Source: JANXSS01 sp040385645
Lineage (GTDB): Bacteria > Pseudomonadota > Gammaproteobacteria > Burkholderiales > Burkholderiaceae_D
Direction: 5' to 3'
NCBI GenBank assembly: GCA_040385645.1
Contig: JAZKGZ010000002.1
Location: 82,659 to 146,658, forward strand
Length of the DNA stretch: 64,000 nucleotides
The notes under the pieces are model-generated. The model was not told the DNA's origin, ran no database searches, and saw only the letters and a program-made list of their open reading frames with translations. A program made the translations under genes and the position numbers. Below are positions 8,296 through 16,505 of the stretch, one piece after another; position 1 is the first letter of the stretch, and every line of letters starts with the position of its first letter.

Positions 8296-8565
8296 ATGCG
8301 ACGCATATTTACCAATTCCGAAGCTCAGCAGACTTATGATGCGCTAATGCAGGCGCGTCCGTTGCGCACTGCGACGACGATCGGTACCGCCTTCTATTTC
8401 GGTTATGAAAATCCTTACAGCGAAGGCTTGCCCGATCTGTGCGGCAAACCCGGAAGCGCTACTCGTGCAGCATGGGCAGCAGGTGTAGACAGCCGTCGTA
8501 TGGACGCACGGCTGACCGGCAGCCGACCGGTGCTGTTCAGGGGCGAGCTCGCCAGGCAAGCCTGA
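8296..8565 (+). CDS. Small protein, weakly RMF/CrpP-like
   Basis: An 89-residue frame. The middle part reads NPYSEGLPDLCGKPGSATRA followed by AWAAGVDSRRM. This pattern (N-P-Y, small polar run, R-x-x-W-x-x-G) resembles the ribosome modulation factor and CrpP-like small proteins, but the likeness is weak. There is no signal peptide. ATG codons at 8292 and 8296 compete in different frames and no strong ribosome site is seen. It stands alone ahead of the DUF924 gene. Confidence 0.45.
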   Translation: MRRIFTNSEAQQTYDALMQARPLRTATTIGTAFYFGYENPYSEGLPDLCGKPGSATRAAWAAGVDSRRMDARLTGSRPVLFRGELARQA

Positions 8566-8645
8566 GCCTTTGCACTTTTGCGAAATCGCTTTACCTCGTA
8601 AGATCGACGCGTAAGATAGTGGATTTTTAGCGAGGGAAAGCCGCT

Positions 8646-9182
8646 TTGTATCACGACATCCTGACGTTCTGGTTTTCAGAGATCGATCCAAAAACCTGGT
8701 GGGCCGCCGACCCGGTGTTCGACGAATCCCTTCGAAAACGTTTTTTGCCGGTGCTGGAGCAGGGCGCGCGTGGCGAGCTCTTCGCCTGGCGAGAGCGCGC
8801 GCAGGGCCGCCTTGCCGAAATCATCGTGCTCGATCAATTTTCTCGAAATATTTACCGCGATACGCCGGCCGCTTTCGCTCAGGATGGCATGGCATTGGTA
8901 CTGGCGCAGGAAGCCGTTACTGCTGGCGCGCTGTCGGTGCTGACACCGCCTGAGAAAGCGTTTTTGCTGTCGCCTTACATGCATAGCGAATCGCGCAACA
9001 TTCATGCGCAAGCCGAAACGCTGTATCAAGCGCATGCGCCCTCAAGTAATCTCGAATTCGAGCGCCGGCACAAGGCCATCATCGATCGTTTCGATCGCTA
9101 CCCACATCGTAACGAGATTTTGGGGCGCACCTCCACTGCCGAAGAACTGGCATTTCTCAAGCAACCCGGTTCCCGTTTTTGA
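8646..9182 (+). CDS. DUF924 family protein
   Basis: A 178-residue cytosolic protein of the DUF924 family, widespread in proteobacteria, with no established reaction. Family features seen are the opening ILTFWFSEIDPKTWWAADP, the central IIVLDQFSRNIYRDTPAAFA, and the late PYMHSESRNIH and FERRHKAIIDRFDRYPHRN. The translation start is a TTG with GAGGG about 9 bp upstream; no ATG fits the N-terminal family sequence. It may be a helical repeat protein. The context does not suggest a pathway. Confidence 0.85.
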   Translation: MYHDILTFWFSEIDPKTWWAADPVFDESLRKRFLPVLEQGARGELFAWRERAQGRLAEIIVLDQFSRNIYRDTPAAFAQDGMALVLAQEAVTAGALSVLTPPEKAFLLSPYMHSESRNIHAQAETLYQAHAPSSNLEFERRHKAIIDRFDRYPHRNEILGRTSTAEELAFLKQPGSRF

Positions 9183-9578
9183 TCTGGACGCGCGAGGTGG
9201 ATCTTTATTGTTAGTAGAAACAAACCTGCCTATTTTTATAGCAAAACCCATCGATCTACTGTGCAAGCGGCCTGGGAGACAGGTGTTAAGACTTATCCAC
9301 ATGCTTGTCCACTCCTGACGGGGGTAACCCTGTATTCATTTTTCTAGCGGCTCACGCAATGGCTAAGCTGGCTGGCGCACTGACTCAACCGTCGTCGGCT
9401 TGTACCCTTTGACGCATCGGTTCCTTATCATCGTCTCGTTATCGTCGTGTCACCGTTGTTACGCACACCAGACTGAGTCCACTATAAAAAAATTTCTCTT
9501 TACCCTAACAACCGCCTCGGCAATAACCGATGTCAGCGCTGTCGTCACGGCAAAAACGTTTGGTGCAGTGTCGAAGCG
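9183..9578. other. Intergenic region with two DnaA-box-like words
   Basis: No supported gene. At 9293-9301 there is a perfect TTATCCACA, followed 12 bp on by an imperfect TTGTCCACT (9305-9313). Open frames here (for example 9400-9582) lack family features or ribosome sites. The right part should hold the promoter of the next gene. Confidence 0.45.
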
Positions 9579-10217
9579 ATGACGGCTATAACATTACTGC
9601 TAGCCGGACTTTTAACAGGTGCTGGTGTGTCGCTACCGGGAAGAGCGGTGGAGTCGGCGCAAACTGCAGCCTTAGCCCCGGTCTCAATCCCGGTACCGGC
9701 CGTACGCGCGTTTATCGGTAAAACAGAAAGACTGCTGTTTCAAGCGACGGGCGATCTGAATCAGGATGGCTATCCCGATACGCTGATCGTGGTTGAAAAA
9801 CCGGCTGGAGGGAATGCCGATCAGCCGCAGGACCGGTCCCGTGAACTGCGTATTTTGACACGTGATAGGAATGGAAGCCTGATATTAGCCAAGCGATCGG
9901 CGCATGCGATCATGTGCAAGCTCTGCGGTGGCGCATTCGGCGATCCGTTTGCCGGTATCACCATTAATGGATCGAACTTTACGATCAAGCACTACGGTGG
10001 CTCGCGGGATCGATGGCGTATCGATGCTAGCTTCGGATATTCGCGCATCGACCGCACTTGGCAGCTCACGCGTGTCACACAGAGGTTGTCCGACACGCTC
10101 GATCTGGCGAATCGGTCGACGACGGTTTTTTTGGCTGGCAAACAATTCGGCAAGGTCGCCATCGACCAGTTTCGCGTCGATGGCGATGTATCCTGGATGA
10201 AAAAAGCCCCGTACTAA
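9579..10217 (+). CDS. Putative exported protein with one EF-hand/FG-GAP-like motif
   Basis: A 212-residue protein beginning with a hydrophobic signal-like stretch (MTAITLLLAGLLTGAGVSLP, residues 1-20). GDLNQDGYPDTLIVVE (about residues 60-75) has the D-x-N-x-D-G-x-x-D calcium-loop pattern seen in FG-GAP and dockerin-like repeats. CKLCGG (about 112-117) is a possible disulfide or metal pair. The rest is beta-rich and unrecognised. Its 3' end overlaps the terminator hairpin that serves the convergent katG gene. Confidence 0.65.
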   Translation: MTAITLLLAGLLTGAGVSLPGRAVESAQTAALAPVSIPVPAVRAFIGKTERLLFQATGDLNQDGYPDTLIVVEKPAGGNADQPQDRSRELRILTRDRNGSLILAKRSAHAIMCKLCGGAFGDPFAGITINGSNFTIKHYGGSRDRWRIDASFGYSRIDRTWQLTRVTQRLSDTLDLANRSTTVFLAGKQFGKVAIDQFRVDGDVSWMKKAPY

Positions 10218-10234
10218 GCGAGTGCTACGGGGCT
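10205..10234 (-). terminator. Intrinsic terminator of katG
   Basis: AGCCCCGTA (10205-10213) pairs with TACGGGGCT (10226-10234) around a 12-base loop. Read on the minus strand, the stem is followed by a run of five T from the AAAAA at 10201-10205. It lies just after the katG stop and covers the last codons of the convergent gene. Confidence 0.8.
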
Positions 10235-10247
10235 TCACATTGCTCGA

Positions 10248-12452
10248 TCAGGCGAGGTCGTAACGATCCAGGTTCATCACCTTGTTCCAGGCAGCCACGA
10301 AATCGCGTGTGAAAGCCGGCCCAGAATCGCTGCAAGCATAAACTTCAGCCAATGCCCGCAATTGCGAGTTGGAGCCGAAAACCAGATCGACGATGGTGCC
10401 GGTCCAACGTAGTTCGTTCGTGGTTCGGTCGCGTCCCTCAAGAATGTCTTTCGACGCAGCCGACTCTTGCCACTTCGTGCGCATGTCGAGCAGATTGACG
10501 AAAAAATCGTTGGTTAACGCTTCCGTGCGTTCGGTAAAAATTCCGTGACGCGTTCCGTCGAAATTTGTGTTCAACGCCCGCATACCGCCGATCAATACTG
10601 TCATCTCCGGCGCGGTCAGGTTCATCAATTGCGCGCGGTCGATCAGCAATTCGGCTGCCGACGACTCCAGCCCCTTACGGCAGTAGTTTCGAAAGCCGTC
10701 ACCCACCGGCTGCAGTACGGCGGCCGATTCTACGTCGGTCTGCTCTTGCGAGGCATCCATGCGACCTGGGGCGAAGGGCACTGCTATTACCTGCCCGGCA
10801 TTTTTCGCCGCCGCTTCGACAGCTGCGCAGCCACCGAGTACGATCAGGTCCGCAAGCGAAATTTTCTTGTCGCCGGATTGAGCCTTATTGAAGTCTTGCT
10901 GAATCGCTTCCAATACTGCCAGCACTTTTGCCAGCTGTGCCGGCTGATTGGCTTCCCAATCCTTTTGGGGTGCCAGCCGTATGCGTGCGCCATTGGCACC
11001 ACCGCGGCGATCGCTGCCGCGAAATGTCGCAGCCGAAGCCCAAGCCGTGGTCACCAGTTCGGAAATCGATAATGAAGAAGCAAGGATCGTCGCCTTCAAT
11101 GCGGCGATGTCGCTGGCATCCACCAGAGGGTGATCCACCGGCGGAATAGCGTCTTGCCACAGCTGCGGTTGTGCTGGAACCAGGGGGCCGAGGTAGCGCG
11201 AGAGTGGGCCCATGTCGCGGTGGGTCAGCTTGTACCAAGCCTTGGCAAACGCCTCGGCAAATTCTTGCGGATTAGCTTGAAAGCGCCGCGAAATTTTTTC
11301 GTAGGCGGGGTCCATGCGCATGGCAAGGTCGGCGGTCGACATCATCGGTGCATGGCGCAACGATGGATCGTGTGCATCCGGCACCGTGCCGGCACCAGCG
11401 TTGTTCTTAGGCATCCATTGATGGGCACCTGCCGGGCTTTTCGTCAATTCCCATTCATATTTGAACAGGATATCGAAATATTCGTTGTCCCATTTTGTCG
11501 GATTGGTGGTCCATGCACCTTCCAGGCCGCTGGTAATCGTATGCGCGCCGAAACCGGTGCCGTGAGCGTTTTTCCAGCCGAAGCCCTGGTCGGTTATGTC
11601 CCCGCGTTCCGGTTCGTGGCCGACGTGCTGGCCGGGGTCGGCTGCGCCATGGCATTTGCCGAACGTATGCCCACCGGCGACCAAGGCAACGGTTTCTTCA
11701 TCGTTCATTGCCATACGTGCGAAGGTGTCGCGGATGTCGCGTGCCGAAGCCACCGGGTCCGGATTGCCGTTCGGCCCTTCAGGATTTACATAGACCAGGC
11801 CCATCTGTACCGCACCGAGATGGCCTTCGAGTTCCCGGTCGCCGGTATAGCGGTTGTCGCCCATCCATTCCGATTCCGGCCCCCAGTAGATGTCTTCCTT
11901 CGGTTCCCAGACATCTTCGCGCCCACCGGCAAAGCCGAACGTCTTAAAGCCCATCGATTCCAGCGACACGTTACCAGCGAGAATGAACAAATCTGCCCAG
12001 GAAATCTTGCGCCCGTATTTTTGCTTGATCGGCCAGAGCAACCGACGCGCCTTGTCCAGGTTGCCGTTGTCCGGCCAACTGTTGAGCGGTGCAAAACGTT
12101 GTGTGCCCGATGCAGAGCCGCCCCGGCCGTCGCCAACGCGATAAGTGCCGGCACTATGCCATGCCATGCGAATGAAGAACGGTCCATAGTGGCCATAGTC
12201 GGCAGGCCACCAGGCTTGTGAGTCGGTCATCAGTGCATGCAGGTCGCTGACGACGGCATCCAGGTCGAGGCTCTTGAACTCGGCGGCGTAGTCGAATCCT
12301 GGTTCCATTGGATTGGACAATGACGAGTGTTGATGCAGCACGCCCAGGCTTAGCTGGTTCGGCCACCAGTGTGCATTGGAGCGGATTTTCGGTACGGTGC
12401 GCTCGGTAGTGGTTGCAGCGCCGGCGAATGGGCACTTGGTTTCGGTCGACAA
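10248..12452 (-). CDS. katG: Catalase-peroxidase KatG
   Basis: A bifunctional haem enzyme that removes hydrogen peroxide. The distal active-site segment is RMAWHSAGTYR (Arg, Trp and His) and the Tyr of the Met-Tyr-Trp adduct is in GLVYVNPEGPNG. The haem-ligand region VALVAGGHTFGKCHG is intact. The C-terminal degenerate repeat domain is full length. The protein is 734 residues from the TTG at 12452, which sits 6 bp after AAGGAG and gives the usual N-terminus M-S-T-E-T-K-C-P-F. The ATG seven codons upstream overlaps that ribosome site and is unlikely. An OxyR-like palindrome lies about 100 bp upstream. Confidence 0.95.
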   Translation of the reverse strand: MSTETKCPFAGAATTTERTVPKIRSNAHWWPNQLSLGVLHQHSSLSNPMEPGFDYAAEFKSLDLDAVVSDLHALMTDSQAWWPADYGHYGPFFIRMAWHSAGTYRVGDGRGGSASGTQRFAPLNSWPDNGNLDKARRLLWPIKQKYGRKISWADLFILAGNVSLESMGFKTFGFAGGREDVWEPKEDIYWGPESEWMGDNRYTGDRELEGHLGAVQMGLVYVNPEGPNGNPDPVASARDIRDTFARMAMNDEETVALVAGGHTFGKCHGAADPGQHVGHEPERGDITDQGFGWKNAHGTGFGAHTITSGLEGAWTTNPTKWDNEYFDILFKYEWELTKSPAGAHQWMPKNNAGAGTVPDAHDPSLRHAPMMSTADLAMRMDPAYEKISRRFQANPQEFAEAFAKAWYKLTHRDMGPLSRYLGPLVPAQPQLWQDAIPPVDHPLVDASDIAALKATILASSLSISELVTTAWASAATFRGSDRRGGANGARIRLAPQKDWEANQPAQLAKVLAVLEAIQQDFNKAQSGDKKISLADLIVLGGCAAVEAAAKNAGQVIAVPFAPGRMDASQEQTDVESAAVLQPVGDGFRNYCRKGLESSAAELLIDRAQLMNLTAPEMTVLIGGMRALNTNFDGTRHGIFTERTEALTNDFFVNLLDMRTKWQESAASKDILEGRDRTTNELRWTGTIVDLVFGSNSQLRALAEVYACSDSGPAFTRDFVAAWNKVMNLDRYDLA

Positions 12453-12458
12453 AATAAT

Positions 12459-12466
12459 CTCCTTTG
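12459..12466 (-). promoter_or_regulatory. Ribosome binding site that sets a TTG start for katG
   Basis: On the minus strand AAAGGAGA is followed by TTATT and then TTG at 12452. An upstream ATG (12471-12473) in the same frame lies before this site with no ribosome sequence of its own, so the TTG is preferred. Confidence 0.7.
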
Positions 12467-12547
12467 ATTGCATGAAGGAATTTGTAATGATGGGAAGTGA
12501 AGTATAGGACGTGGCGTGTTATAGAAAAAATAAAACTTAATGATGAA

Positions 12548-12570
12548 TGCAATAGATTTAATCTATTGCA
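12548..12570. promoter_or_regulatory. OxyR-like palindrome upstream of katG
   Basis: A 23-bp perfect palindrome centred on 12559. Inside it, ATAG-N7-CTAT (12552-12566, with T and A at the expected inner places) matches one full OxyR half-element. A second element 7 bp away, needed for a complete tetramer site, is weak. Location about 100 bp before katG supports peroxide control. Confidence 0.6.
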
Positions 12571-12634
12571 GTGCGGTGATCTGCAAAAAGTAAGCCTTGT
12601 TTAGAAAACGGGGCGTATGGTGTGCAAAGAACTT

Positions 12635-13522
12635 TTACAGCGGCACCTCCTTAGTTTTGCCGCTAAACGCGACGAGCCACGTCGCCAGCACAACCAACGC
12701 GCAGCCAGCCAGGGTCGTCAGGTTTACCGTTTCCTGCAGAAACAGCATGCCCCAGATCAGCGCGAATAGGGGCACTAAGAATGTTACGGTCAAGGCTTTG
12801 GTCGGGCCGACGTCTGCGATTAGGCGAAAGAAAATGAAATATGCGAAAGCACTGCACAACAATGCCAATGCACCGGCAATCATGACGATGAACGGCGTTA
12901 CAGCTTGCGGTACCGCAGCCACGCTCAGGAGCGGCAAAAGTAACAAAGCTGCGGCGAGATGTGAGCCGGTCGCCATTTGCGAGGGTAGCAAAACCAGCGA
13001 TTTCTTTTTGGAATAGACACTTGCGATGCCATAGCAAAACGCAGCACCGAGGCAGGCGAAGGCGGCAGTGAGCACCTGTGCAGAAAACGACACCGGGCCC
13101 AGACGCACCAGCAACGCGACACCGGCGATACCGGTCAGAAGCCCGATGATTTTTCTTGGACCTAAGCGTTCGCCCAGCACGATCACCCCGAGCAAGGCAC
13201 CCCATAACGGTGTCGTCGCATTGACGATTGCCGAGTAGCCTGCCGGTAGCGTCAAGGCTGCGTAGCAAAACAGTACGAAGGGCAGGGCAGCGTTGAGAGT
13301 ACCGAGCACCAGATACTGACGCCAGTTCCTGGAAAACGCCATTGCCTGCCTTGTTGCAAGCATAAACAGCAACATCGCTACGGCAGCGATGGTCGCCCTA
13401 ATTTCAGCGGTCCATATCGCGCCCAATACCGGTGCCAGAATCCGCATGAATAAAAACGAAGCGCCCCAGAGCGCGGCGAGCAAAATCAAACGTGCGATAT
13501 CGATGATGCGCATGAAATCCAT
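12635..13522 (-). CDS. EamA/DMT family transporter
   Basis: An inner-membrane drug/metabolite exporter with ten predicted helices in two EamA halves. The first half includes LILLAALWGASFLFMRIL near the N-terminus and the second ends with VNLTTLAGCALVVLATWLVA. ATG 13522 (MDFMRIID) is chosen because the frame before it lacks a membrane start; ATG 13513 is an alternative. It lies about 90 bp after the pabB-pabC stop on the same strand, so co-transcription is likely. The substrate is unknown. Confidence 0.85.
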   Translation of the reverse strand: MDFMRIIDIARLILLAALWGASFLFMRILAPVLGAIWTAEIRATIAAVAMLLFMLATRQAMAFSRNWRQYLVLGTLNAALPFVLFCYAALTLPAGYSAIVNATTPLWGALLGVIVLGERLGPRKIIGLLTGIAGVALLVRLGPVSFSAQVLTAAFACLGAAFCYGIASVYSKKKSLVLLPSQMATGSHLAAALLLLPLLSVAAVPQAVTPFIVMIAGALALLCSAFAYFIFFRLIADVGPTKALTVTFLVPLFALIWGMLFLQETVNLTTLAGCALVVLATWLVAFSGKTKEVPL

Positions 13523-13613
13523 GGAGCGGTAGCAAGGCCGACAGCATATAACGCAATGTAATCCGTGATGAGAAAATTCGGCTGACATTCCTGCAAGTCG
13601 AGCTATCGCTTGC

Positions 13614-15536
13614 CTACCGGATCATTCGCTCGACGATGCGCGCTTCGACAGGTCCCCTCAACGCGTTGCATAAGATGATTTTTTCAGCGCGCGCAAGATC
13701 GGCCAAGGTCATGCGACGTTCGCTAGCCGCCCATTTAGGATCGGCGAGCAGAACACTGCGCATTACACCCGGCAGAACGCCGGCGTCGAGTGGCGGTGTG
13801 TACCAGCGTCCTTCGAGTTTTAAGAACAAATTGCTGCGTGCACCCTCGGTCAGCTCGCCGTGTGAATTTTGGAATAGCATGTCGAAAGCGCCTTGCACCT
13901 GGGCCGCTTGCACAGCTTGATCATACTGTGTGCGCAGAGTGATCTTATGGCGTAACAGCTGCCGGTCGAGAAAAACCGGATCGGTGGCAACGACCATTCC
14001 GACCACCGGTGCCAGTGCTTCTAACGGCGTTCCATGCACCGTACATGCGCCCCGAAAAGCAAGCCTCAGGCGTACACGATGGGGTATCGCCGGTGCCAAG
14101 TTCAGCCGGGCCTGTTCCAGCGCTGCATGGATCGCCGCAGCATCGTGCGTGAAACCGAAATAGCCCGCCGACTGTTGCAGACGCCGCAGATGCAGTGCGA
14201 GGTGGCGATACCCGTCCTCGCGCGTTGCATACAGCGTTTCGAACAAATCGAAGCCGGGTGGCGCATCAATCAAAAAACTGGCTTTGAGTTGGCACTCGTC
14301 GTACTCGGCTTCGGCCTGGCTATCGTGCACGATGCCGGCACCCAGCCCCATTTCACCCCGCCGTGTACCGCCTTCGCTAACAGCCTCAAGAAGCAGGGTG
14401 CGAATCGGTACCGACAAGGCGAAATTGCCGATACGGCTCGAGCACTGCGAACGATCGAACCAGCCGATGGCACCTGTATAAATGCCACGCGGACTGATTT
14501 CGACTTCATCGACGATCTGCATGCTGCGCCGTTTCGGTGCTCCGGTGATCGAGCCGCAGGGAAATAGCGCTGACAACACCTCCGGCAGCGTTACGCCAGG
14601 GCGCAGTTGCGCATGTATCGTAGAAGTCATCTGTAACACGCTGCCGTAAGCCTTGACGTCGAACAACGACGGCACCGCGACCGAGCCGGTCGCGGCGATG
14701 CGCCCGAAATCGTTGCGCAGCAGATCGACGATCATCAGGTTTTCCGCACGATTTTTTTCATCCGACGCCAGCAGGGCGGCACGTCGGGCATCTTCCTTGC
14801 CATCGCCACTAGCCGGCGCGGTGCCTTTCATCGGCCGTGCCACCAGCCTGCCGTCGGCATGGCTGACGAACAGCTCCGGTGAAAATGAGAGTACGGCCTG
14901 GCCGTAGGGCAGGGCGATCAAGGCACCGAAGGGCACTGGCTGACGCTGGCGCAGTCGGTTGTAAAGTGCCACAACACTGCCATAGGTATCGAAACGCAGG
15001 CGATAGGTGTAATTGACCTGATACACGTCACCAGCGGCAATATAGGTCTGGATGAGTTCGATTGCGTCGTCGAACCCGGCACGGTCGATTTCCGGCATGA
15101 CATCGGCGACCCCGGCCGCTGCGGCCTGGTCCGGGTCGAGCCGTGTACCGTTCGCCGCAGCCTGCGTTAACCAAACTTCGACCGCGGTAGCAGATAAATG
15201 GTCGCATCTCGAGAACAGCAGAATTTGCGCCAAAGGCTTGTCGGTGAGTGGCAGATCGATGCCGTGACATTGTGCGCCGAGTTCGTAGGCAAACAGCCCG
15301 ACCGCATGCAGCCCTGTTTCGATAGCCTGCTGCATGGCTTCCAGCAAGGCGTCGAATTCTCCTGCATCACGGCACTCCAGCGTCTTCACGAACTCCGTAT
15401 AGAGGCGTGACGTGGGCGAGCCGATCGTGGCATCGCAGTCATCGAGTAATACGAAGATTTGATCCGGTGGCGTTTGGTGAGGCGCACACCCAGCGCGTCC
15501 GGCATGCTTGGTACGCGTGGTACTGACGCTGTTCAA
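13614..15536 (-). CDS. pabB: Aminodeoxychorismate synthase PabB fused to 4-amino-4-deoxychorismate lyase PabC
   Basis: A 640-residue two-domain enzyme for p-aminobenzoate, a folate precursor. Residues to about 400 are a chorismate-binding PabB core with PFGALIALP, RPMKGTAPA, NLMIVDLLRNDFGR and FPCGSITGAPKRRSMQIVDE. Residues from about 430 to the end are a class IV aminotransferase-fold PabC, with FDLFETLYATREDGY, RLRLAFRG and ELTEGARSNLFLK. The fusion converts chorismate to PABA when a PabA glutaminase (not seen here) supplies ammonia. The start is a TTG; no ATG is in frame nearby, so the N-terminus is uncertain. The EamA gene follows downstream. Confidence 0.9.
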   Translation of the reverse strand: MNSVSTTRTKHAGRAGCAPHQTPPDQIFVLLDDCDATIGSPTSRLYTEFVKTLECRDAGEFDALLEAMQQAIETGLHAVGLFAYELGAQCHGIDLPLTDKPLAQILLFSRCDHLSATAVEVWLTQAAANGTRLDPDQAAAAGVADVMPEIDRAGFDDAIELIQTYIAAGDVYQVNYTYRLRFDTYGSVVALYNRLRQRQPVPFGALIALPYGQAVLSFSPELFVSHADGRLVARPMKGTAPASGDGKEDARRAALLASDEKNRAENLMIVDLLRNDFGRIAATGSVAVPSLFDVKAYGSVLQMTSTIHAQLRPGVTLPEVLSALFPCGSITGAPKRRSMQIVDEVEISPRGIYTGAIGWFDRSQCSSRIGNFALSVPIRTLLLEAVSEGGTRRGEMGLGAGIVHDSQAEAEYDECQLKASFLIDAPPGFDLFETLYATREDGYRHLALHLRRLQQSAGYFGFTHDAAAIHAALEQARLNLAPAIPHRVRLRLAFRGACTVHGTPLEALAPVVGMVVATDPVFLDRQLLRHKITLRTQYDQAVQAAQVQGAFDMLFQNSHGELTEGARSNLFLKLEGRWYTPPLDAGVLPGVMRSVLLADPKWAASERRMTLADLARAEKIILCNALRGPVEARIVERMIR

Positions 15537-15854
15537 TGCGCCATCCCGTTGCCAAAGGCCTGCTTGACTGCCTGCAGTGATTTACGCCCTGGGCTTATGC
15601 TGCTGACGATGCGAAACGGTTGCACTGGAATAATTCCAGTGTGCGCAGAAAGCCACGTAAAACCGAGCGCTTGCATCATATTTTCTTTAAAAAAGTAATA
15701 ATTTGCTTAAAATCGTAATAAGTTTCACTTAAATTACTTATTAAATAGATTTATTGCAATCTGCTTTCGTGACCTAGCCAATCGGTTGCGGCAAGAAGAG
15801 CAACACCAACGATTGCTCGACTGCGCCCGTTGTTTTAAAAACCGTCAAGAGTCG
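15537..15854. other. AT-rich intergenic region before pabB-pabC
   Basis: No gene is supported. Between 15680 and 15760 the sequence is very AT-rich and contains TAATAAGT (15716-15723) and its inverse ACTTATTA (15736-15743), 12 bp apart. This could be the pabB-pabC promoter region with an operator. No terminator for the upstream secreted-protein gene was identified. Confidence 0.35.
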
Positions 15855-16505
15855 TCAGTCTCCAGCCAGAAACGCTACCAGCTGCCAACGTCCATCCGCC
15901 TGTTGGAATACGGCACGATAATCGATAGGACTACGGATATGGCGTTTTTCGACGTAGCCCACTGTTTTATCCGCCACACGAATCGCGGTCCATCCGAAGG
16001 ATGTATCCTCGACGTCGGCTAACTCGACGATGGAAAACGACAGGCGCGACAAGTGTTTGGCAGATGCGAGAGGCGATACTTTGACGGCAACGTCGTTGCT
16101 GATAATCGCTGCATGGTTGAAGGAATCCACGGCTTCCGGCCATTTGCAAAACGTGTAGGGCGCTTCGAAATTGCCATTGCCGCTGAAACATCCACCGAGT
16201 TTTAATACCGCTGCCAGCTCTGGCCATAACCTGCTGCCCGGACGCTCGGGTTTCCACTTCGCCAAAAAATACGCCCGCCCGTCGTCTCCGCCGAATGAAT
16301 TTCGAATGTTTTCATCCACTATCTTCAATAGAAATTGCGTGTCTCGACGTACAACAGCATTTATCAATGTCGCACGAAATTGCAGGAATGCCGGTTGGCC
16401 GGGGGCGTCGTCGCTTGGCAATAATCGTTGTTCTGCATGAGCGGCTGGAAGAAGCAGGGCAAACGCCAGAAATAGCTTGAACTTGAGTGGCATCGCCAGC
16501 CTCAT
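15855..16505 (-). CDS. Secreted protein of unknown function, last gene of a four-gene operon
   Basis: A 216-residue protein with a signal peptide (MRLAMPLKFKLFLAFALLLP ending AAHA). The mature part has a pair of Cys (in GGCFSG and TFCKWP) that may form a disulfide. The segment TSFGWTAIRVADKTVGYVEK looks like a bacterial SH3-like strand pattern, followed by a tail (DGRWQLVAFLAGD) common in periplasmic accessory proteins. Its ATG overlaps the stop of the enolase-superfamily gene (ATGA), so translation is coupled. It may bind the cell wall or the operon product, but nothing in the sequence proves this. Confidence 0.75.
   Translation of the reverse strand: MRLAMPLKFKLFLAFALLLPAAHAEQRLLPSDDAPGQPAFLQFRATLINAVVRRDTQFLLKIVDENIRNSFGGDDGRAYFLAKWKPERPGSRLWPELAAVLKLGGCFSGNGNFEAPYTFCKWPEAVDSFNHAAIISNDVAVKVSPLASAKHLSRLSFSIVELADVEDTSFGWTAIRVADKTVGYVEKRHIRSPIDYRAVFQQADGRWQLVAFLAGD

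Noticed and set aside
9293..9313. DnaA-box-like pair as the replication origin.
   Set aside because: Only two words are present and there is no AT-rich unwinding element. The rep/iteron region is a much better origin.
11130..12221. A 363-codon open frame on the plus strand opposite katG.
   Set aside because: It is an antisense shadow of katG, which has full family motifs. The shadow has no domain and no ribosome site.
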